This document shows, one piece after another, positions 1 through 9,324 of a stretch of 64,000 nucleotides of DNA. The notes beneath the pieces are model-generated. The model did no database searches. It had not been told where the DNA came from and saw only the letters and a program-made list of their open reading frames with translations. How positions within the stretch are numbered: position 1 is the stretch's first letter; each line of letters opens with the position of its first letter. The DNA is taken from positions 1 through 64,000 of the forward strand of contig NZ_QMEA01000004.1 in assembly GCF_012912105.1 (NCBI RefSeq). Reading direction: 5' to 3'. The position numbers and the translations under genes are program-made. This DNA is from Brasilonema sp. UFV-L1. Lineage in GTDB: Bacteria > Cyanobacteriota > Cyanobacteriia > Cyanobacteriales > Nostocaceae.

Positions 1-198
1 TGGTTGGTTCCAACATTGTGGTTATTGTATTGCACCCAACTGAGAACCGCTATAGAACGCGAGTTAATCGACAACCTGCCTACCCCCCGTAAATCATTGT
101 GGGGTTTATGTGCTGATTTGGGACAAGCACCTTCAGAATCTGAAATTGATGCAGCCCGCAGTGAGGAATGGGCTAACTTCCCACGGGAGGACATTTAA
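1..198 (+). CDS. Antitoxin-like small protein, 5' end outside the window
   Basis: The frame is open from the window edge, so the start is not visible; no ATG occurs and an internal TTG could only be a secondary start. The C-terminal part (RKSLWGLCADLG, then an acidic stretch, ending WANFPREDI) matches my memory of the tails of cyanobacterial antitoxins that sit directly upstream of PIN-domain toxins. The stop codon overlaps the ATG of the next short frame by one base (TAATG), typical of translationally coupled toxin-antitoxin pairs. The identification rests on the tail motif and the neighbour and not on a full domain. Confidence 0.5.
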   Translation, partial: WLVPTLWLLYCTQLRTAIERELIDNLPTPRKSLWGLCADLGQAPSESEIDAARSEEWANFPREDI

Positions 199-272
199 TG
201 CTGCGTGCTGTCGGTGATACTCACGCAGCAGTCATCTGGTACATTTTTGGTGATGAGACTAAGCCGTCTTAA
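198..272 (+). pseudogene. Remnant of a PIN-domain toxin (first 24 codons)
   Basis: This frame encodes 24 residues beginning MLRAVGDTHAAVIWYIFGD and then stops. PIN-domain RNases of VapC type start with a short beta strand holding an acidic metal ligand followed by TH and a hydrophobic helix, which is what is seen here (D7, T8, H9). A normal PIN toxin has about 125-140 residues, so only the extreme N terminus is left and nothing downstream continues it. The extra Ala in DTHAAVIWY compared with the usual DTHAVIWY also suggests decay. It is coupled to the antitoxin-like frame by a one-base overlap. The toxin is inferred to be dead. Confidence 0.5.
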
Positions 273-379
273 TTGTAAAAAAAAGTAACCAAAATATTAT
301 TTTTTCAGGAATGAAACTGCTAAGCACTGAAGTTTCTCAACAAAATGATTTTAGTGTTTAGCGCGATCAGGTCAATCAT

Positions 380-2404
380 ATGCTTGTCCAAGGAATTATC
401 CTGCGTAATCGCTACGAAATTGCTGCACACCTGGGAGGCGGAGGATTTGCCGACACTTACTTGGCGAGAGACAGAGATTTACCTAACCATCCCTATTGTG
501 TCGTAAAACACCTTAAACCGACAAGCCCCGATCCAGCTGTTTTACCCATTGCCAGACGTTTGTTTGAAACGGAAGCGCAAGTTTTGTATTTATTAGGTCA
601 GCATGATAAAATTCCAAAGCTTTTTGCCCACTTTGAAGAAAATGGAGAATTCTATCTCGTTCAGGAATTTGTTGATGGGTATGATCTAAGCAAAGAGCTC
701 ACTCCTGGCAGGCGTTTTAGTGAAAACGAAGTCGTTAACCTGTTGCAAGGAATCTTGGAAGTATTGGTGGTTGTCCATCAACGGAATATCATTCACCGAG
801 ATATCAAGCCTCAAAATCTCATCCGCCGCCGAACAGATAGCAAGATTGTGCTCATTGACTTTGGTGCAGTCAAAGAAATTGGAACTTTAGCAATGAACAC
901 TCAAGGTGTTGTTAGATCTACCATTGCTATTGGGACTCCTGGCTATATGCCGAATGAACAAGCCAATCGTGATCCTAAATTATGTAGTGATGTATATGCC
1001 GCAGGTATGGTTGCTGTCCAAGCGCTGACAGGCTTATTACCTCAACAGTTACTCCAAGATCCTACAACAGGTGAACTCATCTGGAGTCATTATGTACAAG
1101 TCAACAAGAAGCTAGAAGAAGTTTTAAACAAAATGGTGCGCTACCACTTTAATCAGCGCTACCAATCAGCATCTGAGGCGTTACAAGCAGTCAATGCTCT
1201 ACCGCCACAACAACACACTCTACAACCATCTTCACTATCGCATAGAGTTGCTCATGTCATCTCACGAATTCCTCGATCATTTCTATGGGGAGGTTTAATT
1301 GGACTGGGCGGACTAGCAATAGGCGTCGTTGCTACTGTTGCTCTACTCAGTCGCCCTCAATCTCCATCTGCGCTACCTGTCACAACTCAACCTCAAACAC
1401 CAATAACCTCTGCACTACCGACAACATCTTCATCAACAACCCCAACTGTATCGACACAGAATGTTAACTGGGCGAGCAAGCCACAATTCGATGGGGCTTC
1501 TGGTTTTTCCGACGGGCTGGCACAGGTAAGAATTGATGGCAAGTGGGGCTATATCGACAAGAATGGCACCGAGGTAATTCGACCGCAATTTGATGAAACT
1601 GATGATTTTTCTGAAGGACTAGCGCGAGTGTGGATTGTGGGACAGAACTGGGGCTATATCGACAAGGCTGGAAAGTTTGTCATTCCACAGCAATTTACTA
1701 AAGACAATGCTGGGAATTTTTCTGAAGGACTGGCACGGGCATGTTTTGTAGATACTTGTGGCTATATCAATCAGAGAGGGGATTTTGTAATCGAGCGGAA
1801 ATACGGTGGAGCTCGCGACTTTAAAGAAGGGCTGGCAGTCGTAAAGATTCGTAGCAAATGGGGTTACATCGACAAGAGCGGTAACATTGCTATCCAGCCG
1901 CAATTTGATGATGCTGAGAACTTTTCTGAAGGACTGGCAGATATAAAGATTGGTGACAAGTGGGGTTACATCAACAAGAGTGGTGATATAGTCATTAAAC
2001 CGCAATTTGATGACAATTTTAGATTTTCTGAAGGGCTAGCGGCAGTAAAGACCAATGGCAAGTGGGGCTATATTGACAAGAGCGGCAACATCGTCATCAA
2101 GCCGCAATTTGATGACGACTATGGGAACTTTTCCGAAGGACTAGCGGCAGTAAAGATTAATAGCAAGTGGGGTTACATCGACAAGAACGGAAATCTCGTA
2201 GTCAAGGCGCAGTTTGATGAGGTTCGTGAATTTTCTGAAGGGCTAGCGGCAGTAAAGACCAATGGCAAGTGGGGCTATATCGACAAGAATGGCAACTTCC
2301 TGATTCAATCACAATTTGATGATGCTGGGTTTTTTTCCGAAAGCTTGGCGTGGGTAACTCTTGACGGCAGCACGTTCGGCTATATTCGCAATCCCTTAAA
2401 ATAG
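380..2404 (+). CDS. Ser/Thr protein kinase with C-terminal WG repeats
   Basis: A 674-residue membrane-anchored Hanks-type kinase. The kinase domain covers about residues 10-270, with the glycine loop GGGGFA at 19-24, the ATP-binding Lys43, the catalytic HRD at 139-141 and DFG at 160-162, so it should be active. A single membrane segment follows at about 303-324 after a Pro/Ser/Gln linker. A Thr/Ser/Pro-rich stretch then leads to about nine WG repeats (34-36 residues each, consensus KWGYIDKSG.FVI.PQFD..) from about 370 to the end. The usual reading of such fusions is a cytoplasmic kinase with the repeats outside the membrane sensing or binding something; the ligand is unknown. It is transcribed alone and converges on the CPBP gene. 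Confidence 0.93.
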   Translation: MLVQGIILRNRYEIAAHLGGGGFADTYLARDRDLPNHPYCVVKHLKPTSPDPAVLPIARRLFETEAQVLYLLGQHDKIPKLFAHFEENGEFYLVQEFVDGYDLSKELTPGRRFSENEVVNLLQGILEVLVVVHQRNIIHRDIKPQNLIRRRTDSKIVLIDFGAVKEIGTLAMNTQGVVRSTIAIGTPGYMPNEQANRDPKLCSDVYAAGMVAVQALTGLLPQQLLQDPTTGELIWSHYVQVNKKLEEVLNKMVRYHFNQRYQSASEALQAVNALPPQQHTLQPSSLSHRVAHVISRIPRSFLWGGLIGLGGLAIGVVATVALLSRPQSPSALPVTTQPQTPITSALPTTSSSTTPTVSTQNVNWASKPQFDGASGFSDGLAQVRIDGKWGYIDKNGTEVIRPQFDETDDFSEGLARVWIVGQNWGYIDKAGKFVIPQQFTKDNAGNFSEGLARACFVDTCGYINQRGDFVIERKYGGARDFKEGLAVVKIRSKWGYIDKSGNIAIQPQFDDAENFSEGLADIKIGDKWGYINKSGDIVIKPQFDDNFRFSEGLAAVKTNGKWGYIDKSGNIVIKPQFDDDYGNFSEGLAAVKINSKWGYIDKNGNLVVKAQFDEVREFSEGLAAVKTNGKWGYIDKNGNFLIQSQFDDAGFFSESLAWVTLDGSTFGYIRNPLK

Positions 2405-2454
2405 GGTGTGTTATTACTTTGTCCGTAACGCACCGAAATTTCATTTTTCATTTT

Positions 2455-3285
2455 TCATGGTTCAATTTTCACTACCCGCCTTCTCATCCACAGCGCCAGC
2501 ACACTCAAAAACACCAACCCAATCACCCCTGCCAAAGGATTATTATTCACTCCCGTCACCCAATCGGGAACTTGACCAGAATATTTCATCAATCCCCCAA
2601 CATCAACAATATAGTATCCCCAGACTAAACCACCATGTAGACCAATCGGTAAACCTAGGCGTCCCCTAGAACCCCGCTTTGCCCACACTAGTGTTAACCC
2701 TAACAACAATAAGCCAAAAAATTGCGGTGAGGTACGAATGACTTCTGGAATTGGTTTAATAAAATGCGCGATCGCAAAAATAATAGCATTTGCCCAAAGT
2801 ACCACAGGGGGGCTGTAATCTCGCTGCAGTTCATCCAGTATCCACCCCCGGAAAAACAATTCCTCTGCAAACGCCACACCCAAACTAGTAATTAACCCTT
2901 CTAAAACGACTCTAAACACAAAAATATTTGGTTTTTGCCACACCAGCCAACCCAGCAATCCTTCCAAGCTAAATAGAATCAGAACAGTAATCAGCCCAAT
3001 AGCCAAGCCACGCAGCAGTTCTACTCCATTGAGGGGCGTTCTTTCTAAACCATAGTGCCGAAATATTTGTGATTGCTGGTATAAATATTTGCCCCAAAGG
3101 GGTAGAAACAGGAAAAATCCAATAGCTAGGGGCACCATTGTTAAGATAGTGACTAAGTTAGAGTCATCTACTAACAAGTAAATAGGTACAGCTATGGGCA
3201 ACCATATTCCCAACAAACTCAACACAAAACAACCCAGCCTTATCGGGGCAGGGCGTTGGGATAACCGAAAGAGATTTTTTTTCAA
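2455..3285 (-). CDS. CPBP family intramembrane metalloprotease
   Basis: A 276-residue membrane protein with several hydrophobic helices. The Abi/CAAX-protease-and-bacteriocin-processing (CPBP) motifs are visible: EE at 141-142 with Arg146 (EELFFRG), a His at 174 (AIAHF) and a further His at 217 (GLHGGLVWG). In characterised members these residues bind zinc and activate water for cleavage within the membrane. It lies 14 bases behind clpS on the same strand, so the two are probably co-transcribed. Its substrate is not evident; CPBP proteins act in prenylated-protein processing, bacteriocin immunity or processing, or quality control. Confidence 0.88.
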   Translation of the reverse strand: MKKNLFRLSQRPAPIRLGCFVLSLLGIWLPIAVPIYLLVDDSNLVTILTMVPLAIGFFLFLPLWGKYLYQQSQIFRHYGLERTPLNGVELLRGLAIGLITVLILFSLEGLLGWLVWQKPNIFVFRVVLEGLITSLGVAFAEELFFRGWILDELQRDYSPPVVLWANAIIFAIAHFIKPIPEVIRTSPQFFGLLLLGLTLVWAKRGSRGRLGLPIGLHGGLVWGYYIVDVGGLMKYSGQVPDWVTGVNNNPLAGVIGLVFLSVLALWMRRRVVKIEP

Positions 3286-3299
3286 TTCAAATCGCCTAG

Positions 3300-3581
3300 C
3301 TATTCCTCAGGTTCAATTGTGCTAGTCAAACCATGAGTTTTCAAAGTTTCACAATAGAACTCAGCGTGTTCTTGAGCGCAAGTAATGACTAAGGCAAACC
3401 CATTGGTATGTGCTTCCATCATTATACTGACAGCCTGAGGCTGAGTCAGGTTTGGCACTGTGGTTAATAGAACCTGTACCACATACTCCATAGGGTTATA
3501 GTCGTCGTTATGGAGCAAAACGCGATACCGAGGCGCTAGCTTGCGAGATGTTGAACTCTTTTGTAAAGTTTCGACAGACAC
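3300..3581 (-). CDS. clpS: ClpS, adaptor of the Clp protease
   Basis: ClpS docks on the N domain of ClpC/ClpA and delivers N-degron substrates to ClpP. The conserved core is clear: RYRVLLHNDDYNPMEYVV with the Asn-Asp-Asp substrate pocket, the MMEAHTNG helix and ITCAQEHAEFY. The open frame extends to a TTG at 3632, but the GTG at 3581 gives the N terminus MSVETLQKSSTSRK, which matches the usual cyanobacterial ClpS, and a length of 93 residues. I therefore prefer the GTG. The CPBP protease gene follows after 14 bases. Confidence 0.9.
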   Translation of the reverse strand: MSVETLQKSSTSRKLAPRYRVLLHNDDYNPMEYVVQVLLTTVPNLTQPQAVSIMMEAHTNGFALVITCAQEHAEFYCETLKTHGLTSTIEPEE

Positions 3582-3793
3582 GGCTTTTTGCTCTCGTTTG
3601 ACTGAAATGACTGCAACAGAACTTTTGTCCAAATATTGCTTAACACTTATTCATTTATTGTATAGCATACTCACACAAATATGGGGAAAGTCAAAATTTT
3701 TGCGATTTTGGGTTGAGAACTACATGAGTTTCCCTGTGCCTGAACACGCTATTCCCTTAAAATTGATAAAAATATGGTTGTCGCCTAAGCTGC

Positions 3794-4156
3794 ATGACTA
3801 TGAAGATGACCCTAGAGTTTCAAACAGGACAAATTGTGTCTTTAGAGCACAGTGACAAGAAACTGTACGCAGAAGTTATTCAAGTCGTCGTTTCTCGTCA
3901 GTTGTGTTGGGTACGTCCCCTACTGCTGATCGCCTTCACCCAAGAACCACCGCTTATCATTGATTTACGAGACGCCTCTGACTTGCTTTGGTCTGTCAAT
4001 TCATTTCAGCCTGCTTTAGACACAGAATTCATGAGTTTTTTGAGTCAGATTTTGGTCAAAGAACCAAAACCCGAACACTCTTTTCATACTAAGCAACAAC
4101 TCAATCAGTTTCTTCATGAAATTTGGCAAGCACAAAAAGGAAGTTCTGAGTGCTAA
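3794..4156 (+). CDS. Conserved cyanobacterial protein of unknown function
   Basis: A protein of up to 120 residues with three in-frame ATGs at 3794, 3800 and 3806; the real start among them is undecided. It has no signal peptide or membrane segment. The first half (LEFQTGQIVSLEHSDKKLYAEVIQVV..RQLCWVRPLLL) reads like a small beta-barrel, and a C-terminal helix follows (TKQQLNQFLHEIWQ). I recognise the style as a family conserved in filamentous cyanobacteria but cannot name a function. It stands divergent from clpS. Confidence 0.7.
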   Translation: MTMKMTLEFQTGQIVSLEHSDKKLYAEVIQVVVSRQLCWVRPLLLIAFTQEPPLIIDLRDASDLLWSVNSFQPALDTEFMSFLSQILVKEPKPEHSFHTKQQLNQFLHEIWQAQKGSSEC

Positions 4157-4231
4157 GAACTCAGGTGACTATAGTCTTTGCTTTTACAAAAAATCACTGA
4201 AATTTCAGGAAAAAGCTATAAAGCCAAACAC

Positions 4232-4438
4232 TTAGAATAAGTAACCTGCACTTGGAATCAATTGAATACGACCAGCATCCATCTCTGTCATTAAGAGCTC
4301 TAAAGCTTCATAGTCAACGTCTGAAATGTAACCTGTTTGTGTCAATTCTAAGTTAATTTCATTTTCTATTTCTGGAGTCAACTTTTTAATATCAAGAGCT
4401 TTTTCTACCAATCGACGAATAGAATATCCTGTTTTCAT
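4232..4438 (-). CDS. Small acidic protein of unknown function
   Basis: A 68-residue protein that starts at an ATG (MKTGYSIRRLVEKALDIKKL) and is mostly helical and acidic. The pattern of a short helix, an ISDVDYEALELLMTEMDAG segment and a hydrophobic tail looks like small conserved cyanobacterial proteins, some found as antitoxin-like singletons. No partner toxin lies beside it. Coding is supported by composition and an intact frame; the function is unknown. Confidence 0.55.
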   Translation of the reverse strand: MKTGYSIRRLVEKALDIKKLTPEIENEINLELTQTGYISDVDYEALELLMTEMDAGRIQLIPSAGYLF

Positions 4439-5034
4439 ACTGATTACACCAATTCATATCGGTAATCATTATCTCTGCTAGAATTTAGTATAAAAAGTGA
4501 TTTCAAGCTTTCTGTGTCAGCGAGCTCGATCACAATAAAGACAGCGGTACAATTGCCCACAAATTACTGCAACTTGTTCAACTTTCTCTAAAATGTCCCG
4601 CTTATCACCTTTTACCCAACTGTTCAACTAGCGAGACATAGCTTTAGACTGATGTTTGTTTTTGTGGGTTTAGTCAAGCCCTGAGATGGTCAAGGAAAAG
4701 GGAGTAAGATGTAAAACGAGCGTTGCTCCCGCTTAAGTTTTTCGGTAGCAATCTAACCAAAATTTTATGATAAGAAAAACTTATAATTAACTGGTATACT
4801 CAGCTGTTCATCCCCACCCCTACAGCAATTAGAGATGATTATATTTTCCGGAATCTGAAAAAAAAGTATCTAAAAATACAGTTACCTGAGCGTTTGTGAC
4901 AATCTTTAAACAGTCACTCTACAGCAATAAAGATTTAGCAAAGAGAAGTCAGACGAATGGTCGATGTGAGACGAAAAAGTTTATGTTCAAATACATCTAT
5001 CTTTAAAGTTCAATAACTTTAATAGGATGTAATG
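4439..5034. other. Intergenic region upstream of the STAS gene
   Basis: About 600 bases without a convincing gene. A short open stretch near 4530-4640 reads like protein but has no start, stops at TAG and cannot be assigned. The last 200 bases are AT-rich and probably contain the promoter of the STAS gene; no clear -35/-10 pair can be chosen by eye. Confidence 0.4.
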
Positions 5035-5394
5035 ATGCACGCAGTACTAGACTATCCAAAGATAAGTGTTATTAGTCCTCAAAGCTGCCTAAATGCCACA
5101 AATGCTTTAGAATTTGAAACAAATTTAACAAAAGCACTAGCACAGGATGGGATTTCTTTCTTACTCGTTGATTTAGAGTCTGTGGAATCATTAGACAGTG
5201 CAGGTTTAATGGCACTAGTGTCTACGCTGAAACTAGCTCACAAGCTGCAACGGCGCTTTAGCCTTTGTTCGGTCTCCCCTTGTCTGAAAATTATATTTGA
5301 AATGACCCAGCTAGATAGGGTTTTTGAGATATTTGAAGGTAGAGCCGCATTTGAAGCAGCTTGCCTGTCAATGGAAGAAGTGACATTGAACTAA
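5035..5394 (+). CDS. STAS-domain anti-sigma factor antagonist
   Basis: A single STAS domain of 119 residues. The phosphorylatable-site region reads DLESVESLDSAGLMALVSTLKLA, with the Ser-Ala-Gly context in which SpoIIAA/RsbV-type antagonists are phosphorylated (Ser at SLDSAG). Such proteins bind an anti-sigma kinase or regulate a transporter or phosphatase in partner-switching circuits. Two ATGs are possible (5032, 5035); the AGGA at 5024-5027 is better spaced for 5035. No partner kinase or phosphatase is adjacent, so the circuit it serves is unknown. Confidence 0.88.
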   Translation: MHAVLDYPKISVISPQSCLNATNALEFETNLTKALAQDGISFLLVDLESVESLDSAGLMALVSTLKLAHKLQRRFSLCSVSPCLKIIFEMTQLDRVFEIFEGRAAFEAACLSMEEVTLN

Positions 5395-5502
5395 TGCCAA
5401 CAATTGTTCCAAAGAAAAACGAGTGCCTCTGTTGAAACACCATTAAAATGCTAATGTTGGAGGTGAATAGCTGTAATTTTAAGGTAGCTAAAAGATAGCA
5501 CA

Positions 5503-8214
5503 GTGGCTGTTGCAGTTGAAAAGTTAATCACATCGGAGATCGTAAAACCAGCTCGTTACTTAGGTAACGAGCTATTAGCGATTCACAAGCCTTGGCATAC
5601 GGCAGAAATCCGTTGGGTTCTAACATACCCAGAAATTTATGAAGTGGGTGCATCCAATTTAGGACACATTATTCTTTATAATATTCTGAATTCCCAACCG
5701 CGCCAGTTATGCGATCGCGCTTACCTACCAGGACCAGACCTCGCAGCAAAACTACGGTCAACAAAAACACCATTGTTTGCCGTAGAATCTAAGCGCTCAC
5801 TAACAGAATTTGACATTCTGGGGTTTAGCCTGAGTTATGAACTCGGAGCAACCAACATTCTAGAAATGTTGGACTTGGCTGGTATACCCCTGACTTGGCA
5901 AGAACGCCTAGAAGTGGAAACCACTAGAGGATCTCTTGAAGCAGAAGAAAAAAATACTTTCTCCTGTGCTTCATCCTCCAGTTACCCGTTGATTTTTGCA
6001 GGAGGACAGACGGCGACATCCAATCCTGAACCATACGCTGACTTCTTCGACTTCTTCGCTTTAGGAGATGGCGAAGAACTACTAAGCGAAATTGGCTTAG
6101 TCTTGGAAGAAGGTAAAAAAGCACGATTGAGTCGTAAAGAACTTTTGCTGGATTTAGCGCAGATACCAGGCGTCTATGTTCCTCTGTTTTATGACATGGC
6201 AGAGGATGGATCGGTTCATCCGAATCACCCAGATGTACCAAAACAAATAGTACGGCGCTTAGCAAGCCCAATGCCAGCGTATTCTATAGGGTTAGTTCCC
6301 TATCTACAGCCAGTGCATGACCGCCTGACAATTGAAATCCGGCGCGGTTGTACTCGTGGCTGTCGTTTTTGCCAACCAGGAATGCTGACTCGACCAGCAC
6401 GGGATGTGGAACCAGAAAAGGTCGTGGAAACGATAGCCTCGGGAATGCGGCAAACAGGTTACAATGAATTCTCTTTATTGTCCTTGAGCTGTTCTGATTA
6501 TTTATCCCTTCCAGCAGTCGGGATGGAAATCAAAAATCGCCTCAAAGATGAGAATATTTCTCTTGCTTTGCCAAGTCAACGAGTTGACAGATTTGATGAA
6601 AATATTGCCAACATTCTGGGTGGTGTGCGGCAAGGGGGACTGACTTTTGCTCCAGAAGCAGGAACTCAAAGAATGCGAGATATTGTTAACAAAGGATTGA
6701 CGAATGAAGAACTGCTGCGGGGTGTAAAAACAGCTTGGGAACAAGGCTGGGACAAAATTAAGCTTTATTTTATGATTGGCTTACCAGGTGAAACGGATGC
6801 TGATGTGTTAGGCATAGCAGAAACGGTAAGTTGGTTACAAAGCGAATGTCGAGCAAAAGGTAGAAGAGCACTCTCATTTAACTTAACAATTTCTAACTTT
6901 ACTCCTAAGCCTCATACACCTTTTCAGTGGCACTCCGTTTCCACTGCGGAGTTTCAGCGTAAGCAAAATTTACTGCGGCAAGCATTCCGCCGCATCAAGG
7001 GCGTGAAGGTGAATTTCACTGATGTCCGGATTTCAGCAATGGAAGATTTTGTCGGACGAGGCGATCGTACTCTCGCCCCAGTGCTGCGACGTGCTTGGGA
7101 ATTAGGTGCAGGCATGGATGCTTGGTATGATAGTGTTGAAAAAGCATTTTCAGCTTGGGGACAAGCAATTTTAGAAGCTGGTTTAGATTGGAAATACCGC
7201 CAAGTGGAAAAGGGCGAGTGGAATGTTATGGAGATAGGGAAATCGAGCAGTGAGGTGATGGACAAACAAACTTCACCCCATGACCTCATTTCAGATTCGC
7301 GCCTCGATGCACCACTGCCTTGGGACCACATTCACACTGGTATTGACAAAAAATGGCTCAAAGAAGATTTGCAACGTGCCCTAGAAGCAGCAACTGTACC
7401 AGATTGCTCTTTTGATAGTTGTTCTCACTGTGGTGTCTGTAGTGTTGACTTCGGTCATAATATTGTGATCAAGCCGCCTTCTATCCCAGCATTTGCGGGT
7501 GAATTTGTCCCTAATACAACCAAAGCACAACGGCTGCGTGTCTGGTTTGGGAAACAAGGGGGGTTAGCTTTAGTTGGGCACCTAGATTTAATGCGCCTAT
7601 TTGATAGAGCGCTGCGGCGAGCAGGATTGCCAGTTTCTTTTACTGGTGGGTTTCATCCAACCCCTCGCATTTCTATTGCCCATGCCTTACCTTTGGGAAG
7701 CACAAGCAGTGGTGAAATTGTCGATTTTGAACTGACACAGTTAGTAGACTTAGAGACTTTTCGCCAAAAATTAGCTGATGCTTTGCCATCGGATCTTCCT
7801 ATTTATCAGGTGGAACAGCTAGATTTAAAAGCAAATGCTGCTAACCAAGTTCTGGAAGCTGCCGAATATTTGATAACCGTGGCTTGCCTTCGTGAAGCGA
7901 CACCTGTAGAATGGCACGGCTGGATTGCAGCAATCAAAGCCAAAGATGAGTTTTGCTGGGAACACACAACCAAGTCAGGCAAAACTCAGTTGGTAAATCT
8001 GCGCGATCGCTTGTTTGAGTTAGAATTAGTAGAGTTGCCAAAACACCGAGAGCATCAGGAAATGCCCACAGTTATCCTACGATATGTAGGTAGCTGTCGT
8101 CATGATGGGGTGCTGTTGCGTCCCGAACAAATCCTGTTTATGCTAGAGCAAATAGCAGACACCGAATTCCATCTGCTACACATTCATCGGAATCGACTGA
8201 TTCTGGCAGTTTAA
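5503..8214 (+). CDS. B12-binding-type radical SAM protein with C-terminal DUF2344 (TIGR03960-like)
   Basis: A 903-residue protein that starts at GTG. The N-terminal third resembles a cobalamin-binding-type fold. The radical SAM CxxxCxxC cluster is intact at Cys283, Cys287 and Cys290 (RRGCTRGCRFCQPG), followed by a SAM-binding region with FAPEAGTQRMRD and KLYFMIGLPGE. The last 230 residues (LRVWFGKQGGLALVGHLDLMRLFDRALRRAGLPVSFTGGFHP) are the DUF2344/TIGR03936 domain, here fused to the radical SAM part. A Cys-rich linker (CSFDSCSHCGVC) near 645 may hold another metal or cluster. The reaction is not established. The position just ahead of RNase E is common in cyanobacteria and suggests an RNA or ribosome link, by inference. 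Confidence 0.9.
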   Translation: MAVAVEKLITSEIVKPARYLGNELLAIHKPWHTAEIRWVLTYPEIYEVGASNLGHIILYNILNSQPRQLCDRAYLPGPDLAAKLRSTKTPLFAVESKRSLTEFDILGFSLSYELGATNILEMLDLAGIPLTWQERLEVETTRGSLEAEEKNTFSCASSSSYPLIFAGGQTATSNPEPYADFFDFFALGDGEELLSEIGLVLEEGKKARLSRKELLLDLAQIPGVYVPLFYDMAEDGSVHPNHPDVPKQIVRRLASPMPAYSIGLVPYLQPVHDRLTIEIRRGCTRGCRFCQPGMLTRPARDVEPEKVVETIASGMRQTGYNEFSLLSLSCSDYLSLPAVGMEIKNRLKDENISLALPSQRVDRFDENIANILGGVRQGGLTFAPEAGTQRMRDIVNKGLTNEELLRGVKTAWEQGWDKIKLYFMIGLPGETDADVLGIAETVSWLQSECRAKGRRALSFNLTISNFTPKPHTPFQWHSVSTAEFQRKQNLLRQAFRRIKGVKVNFTDVRISAMEDFVGRGDRTLAPVLRRAWELGAGMDAWYDSVEKAFSAWGQAILEAGLDWKYRQVEKGEWNVMEIGKSSSEVMDKQTSPHDLISDSRLDAPLPWDHIHTGIDKKWLKEDLQRALEAATVPDCSFDSCSHCGVCSVDFGHNIVIKPPSIPAFAGEFVPNTTKAQRLRVWFGKQGGLALVGHLDLMRLFDRALRRAGLPVSFTGGFHPTPRISIAHALPLGSTSSGEIVDFELTQLVDLETFRQKLADALPSDLPIYQVEQLDLKANAANQVLEAAEYLITVACLREATPVEWHGWIAAIKAKDEFCWEHTTKSGKTQLVNLRDRLFELELVELPKHREHQEMPTVILRYVGSCRHDGVLLRPEQILFMLEQIADTEFHLLHIHRNRLILAV

Positions 8215-9147
8215 TTTTCTTGGGGGCAATTTGCTAGTAGTTGCCCTCGTGTAGTACATCTTAGGAATTGATTTTTAACAAGGTTGCGTTAGAATGGGAT
8301 GAAGAGAAATTTTCTGGCGCTGCATTAAGTGAACTGATTCACCACCCTGTTACTCAGGGCGTAAAAGCAAAGATATTAGAGTGAAACTTCTAGGGTTGTT
8401 TTATCCCAGACAAACACCAGGCAGATTAATAACACTCTCTTTAAGCTCGAATCGTGAATCAGCAATCACTAACAACAGGTTCGTCGGCTTCTCTGATTCT
8501 ATGGTTTTTAAAATTAATTGAATGCCCAACCCACAATTAGGTAGTACCAAGTCACAATGACCGAGTGTAGAGAGAGTGTTGAGTTACAAAGAGTAGTGAG
8601 TGCTGAGTGTAAATACCCAGAACTTAAAACTTACAAACTTAGGAACTCTTAACTCTTCAACTCAGGAAGACCACTTGCTACGACGGGGGACTTTGGGTTT
8701 TCCAAGGAGCAGCTAGTCGCCAAAGCGCGTGAAAATGCCACTTGCACCGACTGTCGGGCATCACCAGACATCAGTCCCCTCTGTCAAGAAAGCCGTCATT
8801 AGCAATGACTCAATTGACAAGTGCGGGGCAGTCGGGATATCGTTTCGGCAGTTCCTCATGGGCAGCTACTGCGCCCAAACGAGGTCTCCAAAGTTGAGTG
8901 CAACTGGTGTGGAAACCTCTGATGAGCAACTACTGCCTGACCACGGCACAGTCCTCCCCTATACAGTGGTTTATTAGGGCTCTCTAATGAAAGGGTATTG
9001 CATCAAAAATTAACCACAGACGGGTTGACAGCAGATTGCAAATCATTGAAGTACAAAGAGTAAGGTCTAAAAGCCAGACAGAAAGCCTTTTTGACTTCTG
9101 ACTTCTGACGAGTGACACCTCTACTCTGATGTAATTGCTGAAATAAT
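8215..9147. other. Long intergenic region upstream of rne
   Basis: About 930 bases with no gene I would defend. 8275-8384 is a short open stretch (LEWDEEKFSGAALSEL...) that ends in TGA and may be the tail of a decayed gene. 8560-8670 is built of reiterated GAGTT/AACTC-type words typical of cyanobacterial spacers. 8670-8980 is a GC-richer patch with repeat-like words (CCACTTGC, CGGGG) also seen near 47690. Cyanobacterial rne mRNAs have long 5' leaders, and part of this region may be that leader. Confidence 0.45.
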
Positions 9148-9324
9148 ATGCAACCGTTCTGGATGAATCAGGCGTGTCAACGCAGTAAAGCGCGCAAAGA
9201 GCTCCTAGGTTTGAGCAAAGAAGCGCAACTTTTACCAGCAGTGTATAAGCGGGCTTGTCGCGGCGAGAAGTGTAACAAACCGCTAAGTCTATTTGTGCTG
9301 CCAGTTTTTGAGGAAAATAATTGA
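9148..9324 (+). CDS. Possible 58-residue upstream ORF of rne
   Basis: An ATG-initiated frame that starts MQPFWMNQACQRSKARK, ends VFEENN and stops with TGA directly abutting the rne ATG (TGAATG), in the same frame as rne. The protein is basic with three Cys and matches no family I know. Adjacent stop and start codons allow translational coupling, so this could be a leader peptide or upstream ORF that tunes rne expression. It could also be a chance open frame in the rne leader. Coding potential is unproven. Confidence 0.3.
   Translation: MQPFWMNQACQRSKARKELLGLSKEAQLLPAVYKRACRGEKCNKPLSLFVLPVFEENN

Noticed and set aside
1480-2360. Periodic DNA repeat that could suggest a tandem repeat or CRISPR
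   Set aside because: It is the coding sequence of the WG repeats; units vary and there are no unique spacers. The same applies to the WD40 repeats at 51.5-53.5 kb.
8729-8977. 82-codon open frame in the rne upstream region
   Set aside because: Composition follows the underlying repeat-like DNA, with no domain or plausible secondary structure and no ribosome-binding site.
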